Below the pieces are notes generated by a model. That model was not told the DNA's origin. It made no database searches and saw only the letters and a list, made by a program, of their open reading frames with translations. A stretch of DNA of 64,000 bases, from the NCBI GenBank assembly GCA_029339505.1, contig JAQISU010000210.1, positions 15,727,001-15,791,000 of the forward strand. Reading direction: 5' to 3'. Origin of the DNA: Unio delphinus (lineage: Eukaryota > Mollusca > Bivalvia > Unionida > Unionidae). Position numbers and translations under genes: made by a program. Shown in pieces: positions 32,301 to 47,234 of this stretch (its first letter is position 1; the number at the start of each line of letters is the position of its first letter).

Positions 32301-34079
32301 TACTCATAAACTCAAGGCCCCCTATAATATTGGTATCCTATAATAGTAAATATTAATTTATGCCTAAGACGTTAGGCTTTTATACAGAAACTGACATATC
32401 TTTAATAATATATTTCAAGATTTAACAGTAGCTATTCCTCGATTTCGACTGGACGTTTGCGGTCTATATTTTGCAGACCGGGCCATCGTCACTGTATTGG
32501 GTTAACAACTCGCTTCACGTAGAGTCAATACTTCTGTATCGACATTCCATTTTAATGACACGATGACCACTGTAAGATCGCAAGATGATATTTGCATACT
32601 AGTCAAAGATGGGAATCTGGAACTAGAAATGAAAGGTATGTAATAGATTAGTCATATATAATAACTTTTATAATAATTACTAACACACCAATGAGTAAAC
32701 ATGGTGTCCCAAAATATACTAAACACAGTAGGTGCAAATTACATAAAAACGATGACGATCATACGGTGGCAATGAACATAAATTGATCCGCATGTTACGA
32801 TTATGTTGATGAATAACTTTATGATAAAAATAATGACGATTTCACCTATTTAAAAGGATCCCAACAATTATGTCGATCCCCACACGTAAATATAAAATTC
32901 CAATTATTTGTTCTTATTAAAACGTTTAGTCCAAGCTATGAATAAATAGTCGATGCATATTTCATTTCACAACCCCATGACCTTGGCCTTGGAGTGTACT
33001 GAAAATAAGTCACAGTAAAGCAGTAACATGCTGCTAGACGAAAAACACACCTTTGAAAAATGCAGCACACTCAGTTTAGCATTTTAGATCACATTTGGAC
33101 GTTTAGAGTATACCGTGGGCTTTTTTAAATAAATGGAAGATTTGTCAAAATACGTTAGTTGAAAAAGCCAAGAATTTTTTTCTTGCAGCGATGGAACACA
33201 GGCCTTTAAATGTTATAAGGTCGAACGCTTACTAGTCAGAATATACCGATGACGTCATAATGCAACTAAAACATATAATGGTCCGCTATCGTACATTTAT
33301 TTTATGTTATGAACGCAACGAAATCGTAACCTTTCCTAATTGAAACGGTCACGGATACTGTAACTAATGTAAACAAAATGGCCGATGTGCCAAATACTAT
33401 TCAATTTTGTATGTACTGATTTTAATTTTATTGCAAACATAATAGAGACTTTAAATGTACTATTGCAAAGTTCAATATTTTAACTGCTTTACTGAGAGAA
33501 TGTGTTTAAAAACGCATGCAGCTCTGCAACACTTGATACAGCCAATGGCGTTAGAGATGGAAAGACAATGGTTATGTGATAATTATCTAATAGCTTTCCA
33601 GCACATTGGAATAGCCACGTTTATACTGTTATGTTTCGAAGGACACAAATCGCTTGCCTAATAATCCTTTTGCTGTATGCTACCACCCACATCCAAATCT
33701 GCATGCAAGCATATGCAACGACTTATACTAAGAGACACGTATAATTCTCAAAAATCATTTGAAGCCATAAAATCGTGGAAACAAGAATGGAGGCTTTATA
33801 CGTTGTGTTTCTGATATGTAGATAATATTCCAAGGTTGCCGTGACAGTTCATTGATAAAATGATACTTAAGTGTAACAGTCCATATTGCCTTTGCCAGAT
33901 TTAGCGTTGCAAATAGACTGATAATAATTTTCACCCTACTGCGTAGGTGTTCTATTAAAATAGTCATATTTATATTACCTTTGAAAAGGGGGTTGGGGTT
34001 GCATACTAATTGAATCCTGGATCATCTTCTTGGAAATAGTCATCTCGTCCTCTAATGTATATTGCTAAATTGCAGGAAT

Positions 34080-34430
34080 ATTTGAAACAAATATCCCTTG
34101 TTCTGTTTTTTTCTAGAATGATATGGACCGGACGGTAGCTACTTTATTTGCCTTTCAACTCTTCTGGTCTTGCGCATGAACATAATATGTGATAGCGGAT
34201 CGTTATTTAACACATGTTTGTTATCATCAGTATAGCTGGCACAGTGGTCAACTTACTATCGCTACTCTTCCTAAATGGATGGCACAAGGGTATGAAGTTT
34301 TCATGAAAACATTTCTTATAATGTCTAGTTGTCCCAAAACGGACATGGTGCCTATCTGACGTTAAATATGGGCTTGATAGCGGTCGTATTTAAAAGCTAG
34401 TTCTACTGAACAGAGAGCCCAATTTAAATA
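34080..34430 (+). repeat. Segmental repeat block shared with 51.5 kb and 63.6-64.0 kb
   Basis: TCTTCTGGTC, AACATAATATG(T/G)GATAGC, ATGTCTAGTTG(G/T)CCCAAAACG and GCGGTC(A/G)T.TTTAAAAGCTAGTTCT are shared with 63700-63990; 51481-51706 has the left part up to a LINE insertion. Confidence 0.8.
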
Positions 34431-34779
34431 GTTTTCTTTGAAAAAAGTATTATGATAACTAGCTGGTCTAAAGTGAATTATGTCAGTTTGATTTCAATAT
34501 GGCCATACTAGATTCCATTTTAAAACTATTGGTATATGTCCTGTTGAATAGATGGTCATATTAACAAGGGGTTTTCACTAGAAGACTTCTAATGTCTAGT
34601 CGGTCGTAACAATACTGATTTGATGTTAAATACCTTTTTACTGTCACTTGATCTGAGTTAAGGAGACATTTTACTGTCTTGCTGGTCAAAAACGCAAACG
34701 GTATCGGTTGCACACAACATGGCCACCTCAGTAGCCGTCGTAAAACTATTGCGATCCCCACTCCTTCTTAACATGTCAT

Positions 34780-34990
34780 ATAGTGGCCCAGTGGTCTACG
34801 CTGCTCACATTTATAGATAACGCGTATCTCACCTCTGTTCGGGTGGATTCGATGTTCGTACAAACCTACGTGGGTACGTGAGAAAGCTTGAAAGTTCTTT
34901 CCCGTGGGTCGGTAATTCTTCTTTGGTTCTTGGGTTCTTCTACCAAATATACTGGCCACCATATATAGCCCATTAGGTGCTGAAGAAAAT
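34780..34990 (+). mobile_element. tRNA-derived SINE, family B
   Basis: AGTGGCCCAGTGGTCTACGC head, ACGTGAGAAAGCTTGAAAG body, TTCTACCAAATATACTGGCC tail. Confidence 0.78.
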
Positions 34991-35344
34991 AAGATTCAAT
35001 TACAATAGAACACAAACTACTCATTAACAGTTGGTCGTATTCAGTGGGTTTTGTTTACAAGCGACTTGTTTTAATATTTAGTTGGTCATTAATAACATAA
35101 AGTGCCGATCCAACTTCTAACATGCATACCATAACATATTGGATTTGTCATTGTACCAGGAGACATCGTACGATATTGTGTTGATCGTAAATGAGCATGG
35201 TATCAATTCTACATTCAGCCTATTCAAAATATTGTCATCGATGAGGAATTTCAAAGCTGTTCTTAGTATACAGCCGATAAAAGGAAGAAATTATTCTTTA
35301 AGATCTGAGATGTTCAATTCTAGTCTGGTACCTTATAGCGTTTA

Positions 35345-35755
35345 ACTGAGATGCAATCGAATGGCACACTCTAGCATTAAACTGAAAAGCACTAATCGGG
35401 TATCTTTTAGTATCTAACTAAGATGCAATAGTCTGGTACCTTATCGCATTTAACTGAGATGCAATAGTCTGGTACCTTATCGCATTTAACTGAGATGCAA
35501 TAGTCTGGTACCTTATCGCATTTAACTGAGATGGACTAGTCGGGTATCTTATAGCATTGAACTGAGATGCAATAGTCGGGTACCTTATCGCATTTTACTG
35601 AGATGTAATAGTCTGGTATCTTATAGCATTTAACTGAGATGCAGAAGTCTGGTACATTAGAGCATTAAACTGAGATGTAATAGTCTGGTACCTGATCGCA
35701 TTTAACTGAGATGCAATATAATGGCACATTCTTGCGTTAAACTGAGATGTAGAAT
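35345..35755 (+). repeat. 36-bp minisatellite, about 11 copies
   Basis: Unit built from GATGCAATAGTCTGGTACCT and TATCGCATTTAACTGA. Neighbouring copies vary at a few bases (CGGGTATCTTATAGC variants). Confidence 0.92.
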
Positions 35756-35984
35756 ACTTTATAAAAACGTTATCTTTCAAACACTAGGTACAATCTATAT
35801 GATGCTATGTTTTATTTCCGCGATTTACTATAATGTATTACATTTTCTTGTCCTCGTCGATTCGTTTCTAACTTGATCTTGTACAGGATTTTAGACAGAT
35901 ACATGTATGTCTAATAATCTGCATGAACATGTAATTTACTCTTTTATCATATCACACCATTTTAATAATATTGCGCTCGGGCTT

Positions 35985-36850
35985 GATGTTGTTTATGTCA
36001 ATGTTAACAGTCGTGCTATCAGGGTTGACGCAATTTATTTCAGTGTTAATAGTCTTGCTTTCAGGGTTGACGCTATTTATTTCAATGTTAATTGTCTTGC
36101 TGTCAAGGTTGACGCTGTTAGCAATCTTACTATCAGCGTGAATAATGCTTATTTCAATATTAGCAAATTTGTCATCGCCTGCTAAATTTCAATGCTATGT
36201 CTCTATGAGAGTTGACGCTGCATACTTTATTGTATACAATCTTACTATCAGGGTTGGTCTCCATTATTTCAATGCTATCCTGCTTGATGTGAGAGCTGAG
36301 GCTGCCTAATTATTTATTAACACCGTTGCAATCAAGTTTGAACTGCTTATCGCAAGAGATGCTCGCTATAAGGGTTGACGTTGATTGTCTCAATCGAATT
36401 TTGTTTTCAGGGTTGACACTGTTTATTTCAATGAAATCTCGTAATCAGGGTTGACACTAATTATTTCAATGCAATCTCGTAATCAGTGATGACATTGCTT
36501 ATTTCAATACAATCTCGTAATCTGGGTTGACGCTAATTATTTCAATGCAATCTAGTAAACAGGGATGACATAGCTTATTTCAATACAATTTCGTAATCAG
36601 GGTTGACACTAATTATTTCAATGCAATCTCGTAATCAGGTTTGACATTGCCTATTTCAATGCAATCTCGTAATCATGGATGACATTGCTTATTTCAATGC
36701 AATCTCTTAATCATGGATGACATTGCATATTTAAATGCAATCTCGTTATCAGAGATGACATTGTCTATTTCAATGCAATCCCGTAATGAGGGATGATATT
36801 GTCTATTTAGATGCAATCTCGTAATCAGGGATTGACTATTTCATTGCATA
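35985..36850 (+). repeat. 38-39-bp minisatellite, about 20 copies
   Basis: Unit contains GCAATCTCGTAATCAGGGTT and GACACTAATTATTTCAAT. Copies before about 36400 are more diverged (REGULAR wording TTTCAATGTTAATNGTCTTGC), later ones more alike. It is unrelated in sequence to the 36-bp array 230 bp upstream. Confidence 0.9.
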
Positions 36851-36869
36851 CGCGTAAGCAAGGATGGCA

Positions 36870-37195
36870 ATCATGTAATCAGGTGCCTCGGTCCTCGGCC
36901 AGCACTTCCCAGGCATCAGGTAGGATGTCAAATGCCTTCAGGTCCCTATTGCACGCATCCTTCAAACGGAATGTGGGGCGGCCGACTCTTCTTTTGCCAG
37001 TGGCCAGCTATCAATATTGGATGTCCTTTGGCAGCCTCCCATCCTCCATGCGTCGGACGTGTCCTAGCCATCTAAGGCGACGTTTGCTCAGCAGGGATAA
37101 TATCTGCACGCTGCAGGATTTCTCTGTGTGGTACACGGTCTTGCCAACTGATTTTCAAGATGCGTTTAATGCACCGTATATGGAATGCAGACAGA
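36870..37195 (-). mobile_element. LINE fragment: C-terminal end of the reverse-transcriptase ORF
   Basis: Read leftward: SLLSKRRLRWLGHVRRMEDG, then ATGKRRVGRPTFRLKDACNR, a typical C-terminal LINE stretch. It ends at the junction with the partial segmental copy at 37.2 kb. Confidence 0.8.
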
Positions 37196-37199
37196 TGTG

Positions 37200-38760
37200 A
37201 TATATTGGCAAATGGCTACTCATCAAATCAAGATCTCCAATATTTTTGGTATTTTATAATAGTAAATATTAATTTATGCCTCAGACGTTAGTCTTTTATA
37301 CACAAACTGATATCTCTTCGATAATGTTTTTAATATAACAGTAGCAATTTCTCGATTTCGACTGGACGTTTGCTGTCTATATTTTGCAGACCGGGCCTAA
37401 CTAACATCGTCACTGTATTTGGTAAACAACTCACTTCACCTAGAGACAGTACGTCTGTATCGACATTACATTGAAAAGACGATGGCCACTGTAAGATCGC
37501 AAGATGCTATTTGCAGAATAGTCAAAGATATGATTCTGGAACTAAACCCGACAGGTATGTAATAGATAAGTCATTTTATAAAAAACTTGATGATAATTAA
37601 TAAGACATCAATGAGTAAAAGAGTAGGTGCAAATTACATAAAAACGATCATTCGGTGGCAATGACCATATATTGAGCAGCGTGTAACGATTATGTTGATG
37701 ATTAACTTGATGATACATATGATGAGGATTCCACTTTTTTAAAAGGATCTCAACCATTATTTCGATATACACACGTATATCTAAAAGTCAATATATTTGT
37801 TCTTATTAATACGTTCAGTCTGACCTATGAATAAACAGTCAATGTATATTTCACCTAACAACCCAATGACTTTGCCTTTGGAGTGTATTTCAAATAAGCA
37901 AAGGTAAAGCACTAGACAAAATCACACCTTTGATAAATACTGCACACTCAGTTTAGAACTTTAAATGGCGTTTGGTGCATACCGTAATGTCTTGAAATAA
38001 ATGGAAGATTTGCCAAAACACGTTAGTTGAATAAGCTAAGAAAGTTTTTCTTGCAGCGATGGAACACAGGCCTTTAGATGTTATAAGGTCGAAAACTTAC
38101 AAGTCAGAATATACCGATGACGTCATAATGAAACCAAAACATACAATGGTCTACTATCGTACATTTACGTTATGTTATGAACGCAACGAAATCGTAACCT
38201 TTCCTAATTCAAAACGGTCACGGATACTGTAACTAATGTACACAAAATCGCCGATTTGCTAAAGGCTATTCAATTTTGTATGTACTGATTTATATCAATG
38301 ATTTTATTGCAAAAATAATAAGACAGACTTTAAAAGTACTTTTGCAACGTTCAGTGTTTTAACTGCTTTACTAAGCGAATGTGTTTAAAAAGGCATGCAG
38401 CTCTGCAAAACTTGGTACAAGTAATGGCGTTAAGGATGGAAAGAAAATGGTTATGTGATAATTATCTAATAGCTTGCCAGCACATTGGAAGTGCCATGTT
38501 TATACTGTTAAGTTTCGAAGGACACAAAATCGCTTGCGTAATAATCTTTTTGCTGTGTGTTACCACCCACATCCAAATCTGCAAGCAATAAGCATATGCA
38601 ATGACGTCTACAAAGAGACGCGAATACTTTTCAAACATCACTCGAAGCCATAAAATAGAGGAAAAAAGAATGGAGGCTTTATACACTATGTTGATGTTCA
38701 GTAGATAATATTCCAAAGGTGCCGTAACAGTACTTTTACAAAATGATATTTAAGTGTAAA
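37200..38760 (+). repeat. Segmental duplication, partial copy
   Basis: Matches 32300-33740 (GCAATTTCTCGATTTCGACTG, GATGGCCACTGTAAGATCGC, TAACCTTTCCTAATTCAAA). The short frames at 33455-33661 and 38379-38591 are homologous (ERxWLCDNYLIA.QHIG). Confidence 0.85.
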
Positions 38761-38904
38761 TAGTGTGATATGGTGTTATAGAGACGAATGATATACCATT
38801 ACATTTAGCACGACAGAACAGTAAAGTTATTAGTTATTACGAAAGATAACTCTGCCTAAACTAGGTACGAGTCAACCTGCAACAGACGATACATTTCACT
38901 CGTT

Positions 38905-38908
<4 letters not shown>

Positions 38909-38988
<80 letters not shown>
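38909..38988. repeat. (TA)n microsatellite
   Basis: About 40 units. Confidence 0.97.
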
Positions 38989-38989
<1 letters not shown>

Positions 38990-38991
<2 letters not shown>

Positions 38992-39608
38992 GCTCAGGAA
39001 AAGAAAAAAGTAGTATCATCTCACATTTACCTAACCATTTGCAACTAGCTATGTTGCATATTTGCGACTTCGTTGTTTATAACACATTTAGCACACAACG
39101 CACCATATCCTAGTTTGTACAATCTGTACATTTTACCATATATATCGTATTACCGACTCCAATTAACATACTTGAGGTAGTTCAAGGCAAGCGCTTTGAT
39201 ACATGTTGACCGCCTATATGGTAGTCGACAGTATTGGAACAAGTCTTTGGAATTGTCAGATGTTCTTGAGTTGAGCACATTTGAAAATAAATGTCAGCCA
39301 AACGGCTATTACTAATAACTGCATGACTCGAACAATAAATATTTATCAGTCAGGAGCAAGAGCCAGTTTACTTCACATGCACGTACAGACAAAGATGCAC
39401 ATTTAATATAAGATGTTTGCAGATATTGTGTGACGCAGATAGATCAACTGGAATTGTAAGCATGCAACATAAATAGGTATGTGTAATTTGCATGTCTCAC
39501 CACTTATAGTTTTCAAGCGACAACCTTAACGACTCAATGTACTAGCGTTGCAGCTGAACTGCGTCTTTCAAGGCCTACCAGTTATATCACCGCCTTTTTG
39601 CTTCGAAC

Positions 39609-39663
<55 letters not shown>

Positions 39664-40090
39664 TTTGATTCTTAACTTTATCAATGTATAAGTCATATCG
39701 CTAGGATGTCTGTTTATAGAGTGATCGCCTGGACAACAACAAAAACAATGCTAGAAAGAAGAACAATCAATTTGATCAAAGTCAGACTGAATCAAAGTTG
39801 AATTAATATCGACTCTTATTCACTGCTAAACGGACATATTACAACAGTCCAGTACATATAGTTTTGCACAGTGTATAGTTCAAAATTCGCATTTGTCATC
39901 CTGCAAAACAGACTTTAAAAATCTCATTTGTAATATGCGACTCCCAACTCTTTGACATACAGAGTTTAAATCGGATAGTTTAATTATAGAATCATTGTAC
40001 TGCGATATTTTTATATCCGTAATAAATGTATGTTTAACAAGAATTTAGATTGACCAATACATAGTGACTATCAATATATTATCACTCTAC
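38990..40090. other. Host DNA with a (TG)n tract
   Basis: Nothing recognised apart from the TG microsatellite at 39612-39662. Confidence 0.5.
39612..39662. repeat. (TG)n microsatellite
   Basis: About 25 TG units, uninterrupted. Confidence 0.97.
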
Positions 40091-40109
40091 ACATACTATG
40101 TAAAACCAC

Positions 40110-40860
40110 AAACACATACTAACCAAAAATCTTCGGGATTGACCAACACGAATAGTTACTACTCACTGCAACTGCTCTTGACCCATACCATGCAAAACCC
40201 ATCACACATATCAACCCAAGCACCCTTCTTACGGAATAACAAAACATTCTGGATAAATAACAAAGTCCCTTACACCTACCCACCCAAGTAAATTTCTAAC
40301 GGACTAAAAAAGAACCTTACACCTACCCACAAAAACACCTTTCTGACGGTCTAACAAAATCCCTAAAACCTACCCAGCCAAGCACCTTTCTGACGGACTA
40401 ACAATACCCCTCACACCTACCAACCCTAGCAACGTTTTGACGGAATAACAAAATCCCTCACCCTCTAAACCAAGCGCCTTCCTGACGGAATAACTAACCC
40501 CCTTACACCTACCTACCCTAACAACTTTCTGACTGATTAGTAAAATCCCTTACCGAGTAACAACCCGAGTAACAAACTCCATTATACCTACCAATCCGAC
40601 TAACAAAATCCCTTAACCGAACAACCCAAATACTTTTCAGACGGACTAATAAATCTCATACACATACAAACCCAAGCACATTACTAATAGACTAACAAAA
40701 GCCCATATCCCTTCCAACCCGACAAACAAAATTTCTTATACCTACTCCAACTGACAAAATAAATTGCACTACCAACCCAAACACCTTTCTGACGGACTGA
40801 CAAAATCCATTATACCTTCCAACCACCAAACATTTCTACTGGACTAACACACATAGCTAC
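40110..40860 (+). repeat. Degenerate tandem repeat, roughly 45-60-bp units
   Basis: Recurring ACAAAATCCCTTACACCTAC, CCACCCAAG and CACCTTTCTGACGGACTAAC blocks with variable spacing; strongly pyrimidine-biased on this strand apart from A runs. Confidence 0.82.
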
Positions 40861-40864
40861 TCAT

Positions 40865-41850
40865 TATCACTAACACGTTGACCTGCGAACAGGATATTAA
40901 AGGAATAAATCAAGGCATTTTAAGGATAGGCATTAATTGACCTTGACAACATCAATCCTAAGGTGAATGTGATAGAAGGTGGCACAGGCGGGGAGAGAGA
41001 GGTATAGAGAAAGAAAGACAGAAAATCGAATGACAGTGAACCAAGTCCCTATTTTGTTTTCAAACAACTAAAACATTCTTCACAGAGTACACCTAGCATT
41101 CGTCGAAATAAGATACTACTCACCACTGCCAAATTACATGAAGGTTTAGTCTCTTAGTTTTAGACCATGTGTGTATAGTATCCTTATGATTAGTTTTAAT
41201 AAATACAAGAACAAAATCAAATCAATATATTATCGATACACTATAACAAAAATCAAATACAATGTCCCACAATACATCATTAACGCCCATATATTCTTCC
41301 CTTTTACATTCTCTTTCTGAATTTATTCACATCTGTGTTTTCCTCTTCGTTATTACATGATCTAGAAAACAGCAAATATTGCAATCATATTATCATTCTA
41401 ATCTCACATGATGGATACAGATATAGTACCATATTGCTTCTATTTTCAATATAAAATGCAATCCTTGCATTTAAACGGATAGCCACTGTCCGTAATGTTT
41501 ATTGCAAACATATTCTGTTTTAATTCAAGCACATTATCATTCATCAGGTTTTGAAAAATGTCACACATTTGCCAACTCTGGAATGTCCGACTTTTAGTAA
41601 GGTATGTTAACGCGCTACAAATTGTTGTACTCTTGTAATGGATGAAGTCCATGTCAATGAATATATACCCCAATGTGGGCTTTAGAAAAGTAATAAGTTT
41701 TCCAATGCGTTCCTGGAGAGGGGGAGAGACACAGAGAAATAGAGACAGACAGTCAGATATGTAGACGGACAGACAGAAAGACATGATCACCAAAGGGGAG
41801 AGACGGCGAAAGGAGAGAGTGAAATACAGATAAGGAGGCGATATTGACAA
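40865..41850. other. Host DNA, nothing recognised
   Basis: Contains a purine-rich stretch (41000-41035) and its near-complementary GAGAGGGGGAGAGAC-type tract (41715-41820), but no gene. The 41446-41856 open frame owes its length to low-complexity sequence. Confidence 0.5.
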
Positions 41851-41856
41851 ACCCAA

Positions 41857-41975
41857 AATTGTGTCTCAGTTAGTTAAAATTATTATTTTCTTACACTTCT
41901 TTGATTTAGCATGTTATTATATATAAATCAAAGAAGTGTAAGAAAATAATAATTTTAACTAACTGAGACACAATT
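41857..41975. repeat. Perfect 52-bp inverted repeat (large palindrome)
   Basis: Arms 41857-41908 and 41924-41975 are exact reverse complements around a 15-nt AT-rich loop. The right arm continues into a dispersed repeat also found at 20245; the left arm appears only here. It would form a very stable hairpin or cruciform. Confidence 0.95.
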
Positions 41976-42169
41976 CACAATATTTTAGTGGAAACTAATG
42001 GAACAAAATGTTTCTTTTTTGTGTTTGTAAAAATTGAAGAAGTGCTTCAGAGAAACAGAGAGCTCATGATTTTTGCAAAATGCTAAAACGCCTCCTTGAA
42101 GATAATATGGAAATTATAGTTTTGATATGGGATTTTTTTCAAAACGTAGTTTTAACAATTTTTCAGTCA

Positions 42170-42405
42170 TATTGCTACGATGTCTGCCGTGCGGCAGTTT
42201 ATAGTGATGTCTAGCACTGTGACATCATGCAGTAGACATGCAGCATTATGTCCCACCCAGTCCCATTATCCTAACACCAGGCCGACCAGTCTTAACACTA
42301 ACTTCTTAATGCTGAACGCCAAGTGAGGTGGCTGTTAGTACCAATTTTGTAAGTCTTTGGTATTACTTCCCGCTTCCAAAACGGATGATCTAACCACTAG
42401 GCCAC
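42170..42405 (-). mobile_element. tRNA-derived SINE, family A (internally deleted)
   Basis: Same body as at 20461-20735. It ends at CCACTAGGCCACCA, and a second SINE abuts it directly. Confidence 0.75.
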
Positions 42406-42580
42406 CACAAACATGTAGCATGATGTCGTACCCAGTTACATTATCCTGACACCAGGCCAATTAGTCCTTACACTAACCTCTTAATGCTTAACGTCAAGCG
42501 AGGCAGCTGTTAGTACCATTTGTGTACGTTTTTGGTATGACTCGACTGAGGATCGAACCACTAGGCCACCAGAGCGGTTC
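42405..42580 (-). mobile_element. tRNA-derived SINE, family A
   Basis: Second, abutting copy: ACATGTAGCATGATGTCGTA to ACTAGGCCACCAGAGCGG. Confidence 0.75.
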
Positions 42581-42581
42581 T

Positions 42582-43850
<1,269 letters not shown>

Positions 43851-45229
43851 TGAGGTACGTTAGGCGCGACATGTGTTTCCGTAATATATCGAACGTGTTG
43901 GAAAATGCACGTTGGCTGCGGAAAGCGAACTGGGTGTAAGGAGACGAGCTTTGGTTAGGTTACTTTTTTATAGGCCTCTCTCCATGTGGAGGAAGCAGTG
44001 CTGTGCCTACATAAGGTTGCTTGGTCACTCAGGCACCTGCCAGGTGATGGCGTCGTCTCTAAATAAACACCAGACGTCCAAAGTCCTGAGTCGCACGCAT
44101 GTAGAATCGTGACTGCGCCATTCAGTGCCATCTTTATTTGCCATTTTCGCCCCTTTTAATCGCTGAAGTGCTTGATAGAGTCGAAAGTAAACAGTAGACA
44201 CATCCTTCATGGATGAGCAATACATAGTGCTGGGACCCAGCTGTAACAGAACATGCCAAAATGACGTGAAATCACTCTACCCCATCCAACTCCGAACTTA
44301 GCAGGAACAAAATGGAATTGTGTCACTTTATTAACTCCATAGAATGTAATGAAAATAGAGCAATTAACTCGGATGAAAAAGTTTACCGTCACAAAGCGAT
44401 GATGTATTGTGCAAGCAAGAAGAAGGCAAGGCATCTAAGATATATTATGATCAAGGTATTTATATCACTCCTAATGACACCAGGCCACTAAGTCGACGCC
44501 AGTTCTTCTAAAATGCAGGTTTCAAGGCTGACATTGATATATTGTTCTCTCCCAACAGTTCACCGGAATGTATCGTCCAACATTATCCTGATATCGACAA
44601 ACCCTCTTACTTGGAAATTTCCAATAAAGCACACGTATAAACAAACAAATCTGGATTGCATGTTTATAATTTCATTTACAGCCATTATCACCACAACAAC
44701 CATAATAATCGCTGCAAATCAGCACCACGATACTGTCCGTAAATGCTTCAGTCCTCAACGTTATCATTGTCACGAAAACAAAGGCCCACTGACCATTAGT
44801 AGTTGTGGTTACTTGTTGATAATGCTCCAAAGGGTAACTTGAATTTTATAATAGAAACAGCGACAATAGGACGGTTGTGCATGGTTTGGTCGGAAGAGGA
44901 AAAAGGTAAAATGAGGATTTGAGCTCGTATTTGTTGTATTTGCTGGATTGTCAAGTAGATAGAAATAAAATAGCGGTGCAAGAACTTGGGTTTCTGAAGT
45001 CAGATAAATACATTAAAAACGATTTATTTTATCCTTGGGTGTTTTGAATTACTAAAGTAAGATAACAAAAACAAAATATACTTATAAACACATGGGAGTT
45101 TAATAATACTAAAGTCAAACAAAGAACCTGATGAACAAGTTGGCAAACACGGATGTTTTTAATTATGTAAATTAAAGAAGTAAACTAACAGACATAAGTC
45201 CAAACTTTTAGTTTTGTGATGACATTTGG

Positions 45230-45790
45230 ATCCTTGTTCAATTTAGCCTCTAATTCTAAATAATGGATATTAACCCCCATTATTTGCGTGAAAAGGCTAC
45301 ATACAATACAACATTTGATGCCCATAAAGATCATGAAGTTATTGTTTGCATCACGGAGACATGTAAGGCAATGTATGTGTAACCTAGGTCAAATCAGACA
45401 GGAATTTTAACCTGTACGTAACCTAGCCTGTTGTTATACGCTTCTGATATACTTTACATAGATTGGTTTGTTTGTTTATAGCAATGAGATCTGCCGGCGA
45501 AAAAAGTAAACTAACAGACATAAGATCAAAATGTCCATGTTCAATTTAGCCTCTAATTCTAAATAATGGGTTATAACCCCCATTATTTGCTTGAACAAAC
45601 CACATGAACAGGGTACATACAATGCAACATTTGATACCCATAAAAGATCATAAAGTAATAGTGTGCATCAAGGAGACATGTAAGGCAATGTATGCGTAAC
45701 CTAGGTCAACTCAGACAGGAAATTTAACCTGTACATATCATAGCCGGTTGTTATACGCTTCTGATATACTTTACACGGATTGGTTTGTTT
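45230..45790 (+). repeat. ~300-bp local tandem duplication inside segmental copy 2
   Basis: 45235-45490 and 45537-45795 repeat TTCAATTTAGCCTCTAATTC, AACCCCCATTATTTGC, AATACAACATTTGATGCCCA-like and GGTTGTTATACGCTTCTGAT blocks. Copy 1 (28125-28350) has one. Confidence 0.8.
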
Positions 45791-46261
45791 GTTTATAGCA
45801 ATGAGATTTGCCGGCTAAGGACAGGACACACCAGCCAGAAACAGGGTTTAACCCAGTGAAGACAATACTTACTAGTGTATGGTTTGTTATACAGGAAGAT
45901 GGAAGATACATGACACAATATCTATATTGAAAGTAGAATGAGACAATAGAACCTCCGATGCAATATTTGACCGGTTTCAAACGATACTGTATTCAATAAA
46001 GAAGCTGAATCAGGCTATGTGTCACTATATCGATGCGGTATGTCAATCGTGTTAGACGACAATTAGCTATCATAACGTTCTTAACCCTTTTCAATCCATC
46101 AGTTTGTTTATTTTCATATTTTCATATTTCACTAGATATGTGGTGTTCGACGTCATCCTGTTTCTATTCGGATAGACGCTTTGGGTAGGCCCATGTAAGA
46201 TCTTTGATTTATTGTTAATCTCAAAGCATATAGCAATGTTATTTCTAAAAGAAAGGACACA

Positions 46262-46480
46262 TGTGTCAGAGTGGTATGGGACGCTCGCTTTTACCGATCA
46301 ACATATTACCTCAGTGTGAGTTCGAGTCTCAGGTTTAGCCAGCATGAGTATGTGAGAATGCTTGCCATTAGTTTCCCGTGGGCTCTGTGATTCATTCTTG
46401 TCACGAGGTCCTCCACCAGATATACTGGCCGTCATGTATAGACTATAATGTGCTGAAAATTGGCGTTAGACGTTATACAA
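46262..46480 (+). mobile_element. tRNA-derived SINE, family B
   Basis: Paralogue of 28795-29020 with the same flanks. Confidence 0.82.
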
Positions 46481-47234
46481 CAACACTTTTTGCATCTACG
46501 TGTTAAGAGATTGTATCGCGACTGATTGTAAATAAAATTAATAATATAGACCTTGTCAAAATATTACTTTTTATCGATTCTTTACAGTTGAGCCCGTCCT
46601 AATCAATAGCTGTATTTGATTATTCTGACTTTGGTTATGTGGTGATAACTGGGCCATTATTCATTATTCCTCTTATCATATTTCCCATACATTATCTGTC
46701 TGGATTAGCTTGAACAAACCAGATGAAATATATGCATACTACAAGAGAAATGTCATTTGGTCGGGTCGTTTAACCTATTCATAACCTAGCTCTTTACTGT
46801 ATGCTTATAATTATTAAATACACCTTTATATTGTACTTGTTCATATATATTATCTAGTCAACGTATTATGCAGGTAGCGATCTACCTAAACTCGTAAACG
46901 TCTTTACAATTACGGGATGTTCTATCTAGTTACTGTGTAAAGTGATATTGGAATAACAGTAATATCGAATTAAATTTTTCGGTAATGACACACGAGCACA
47001 GCACTTCTGAGTTCAACAAAAACTTTGATGTAGAACAGTGTCTCATAAGGCTACGGTGGATTCATTTGTTGAGATAAAAATAATATTTTTTTTAAAAACT
47101 CAGCTTGTTTGGGTAAACAGAAAACAAGATAGGTCATGCATCGAGATTGATGGGGTTATGTTCATATATGAACTCTCTATATTTATTGACAAACCGCACT
47201 AAGGACGACAAACACGCGGACATACCATAAACTG

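Noticed and set aside
33455..33661. Host gene (with paralogue 38379-38591)
   Set aside because: Both lie in the same segmental duplication, are short, have no domain and are not flanked by recognisable exons.
35345..36850. CRISPR-like array
   Set aside because: Units are contiguous tandem repeats without unique spacers, and the context is animal DNA.
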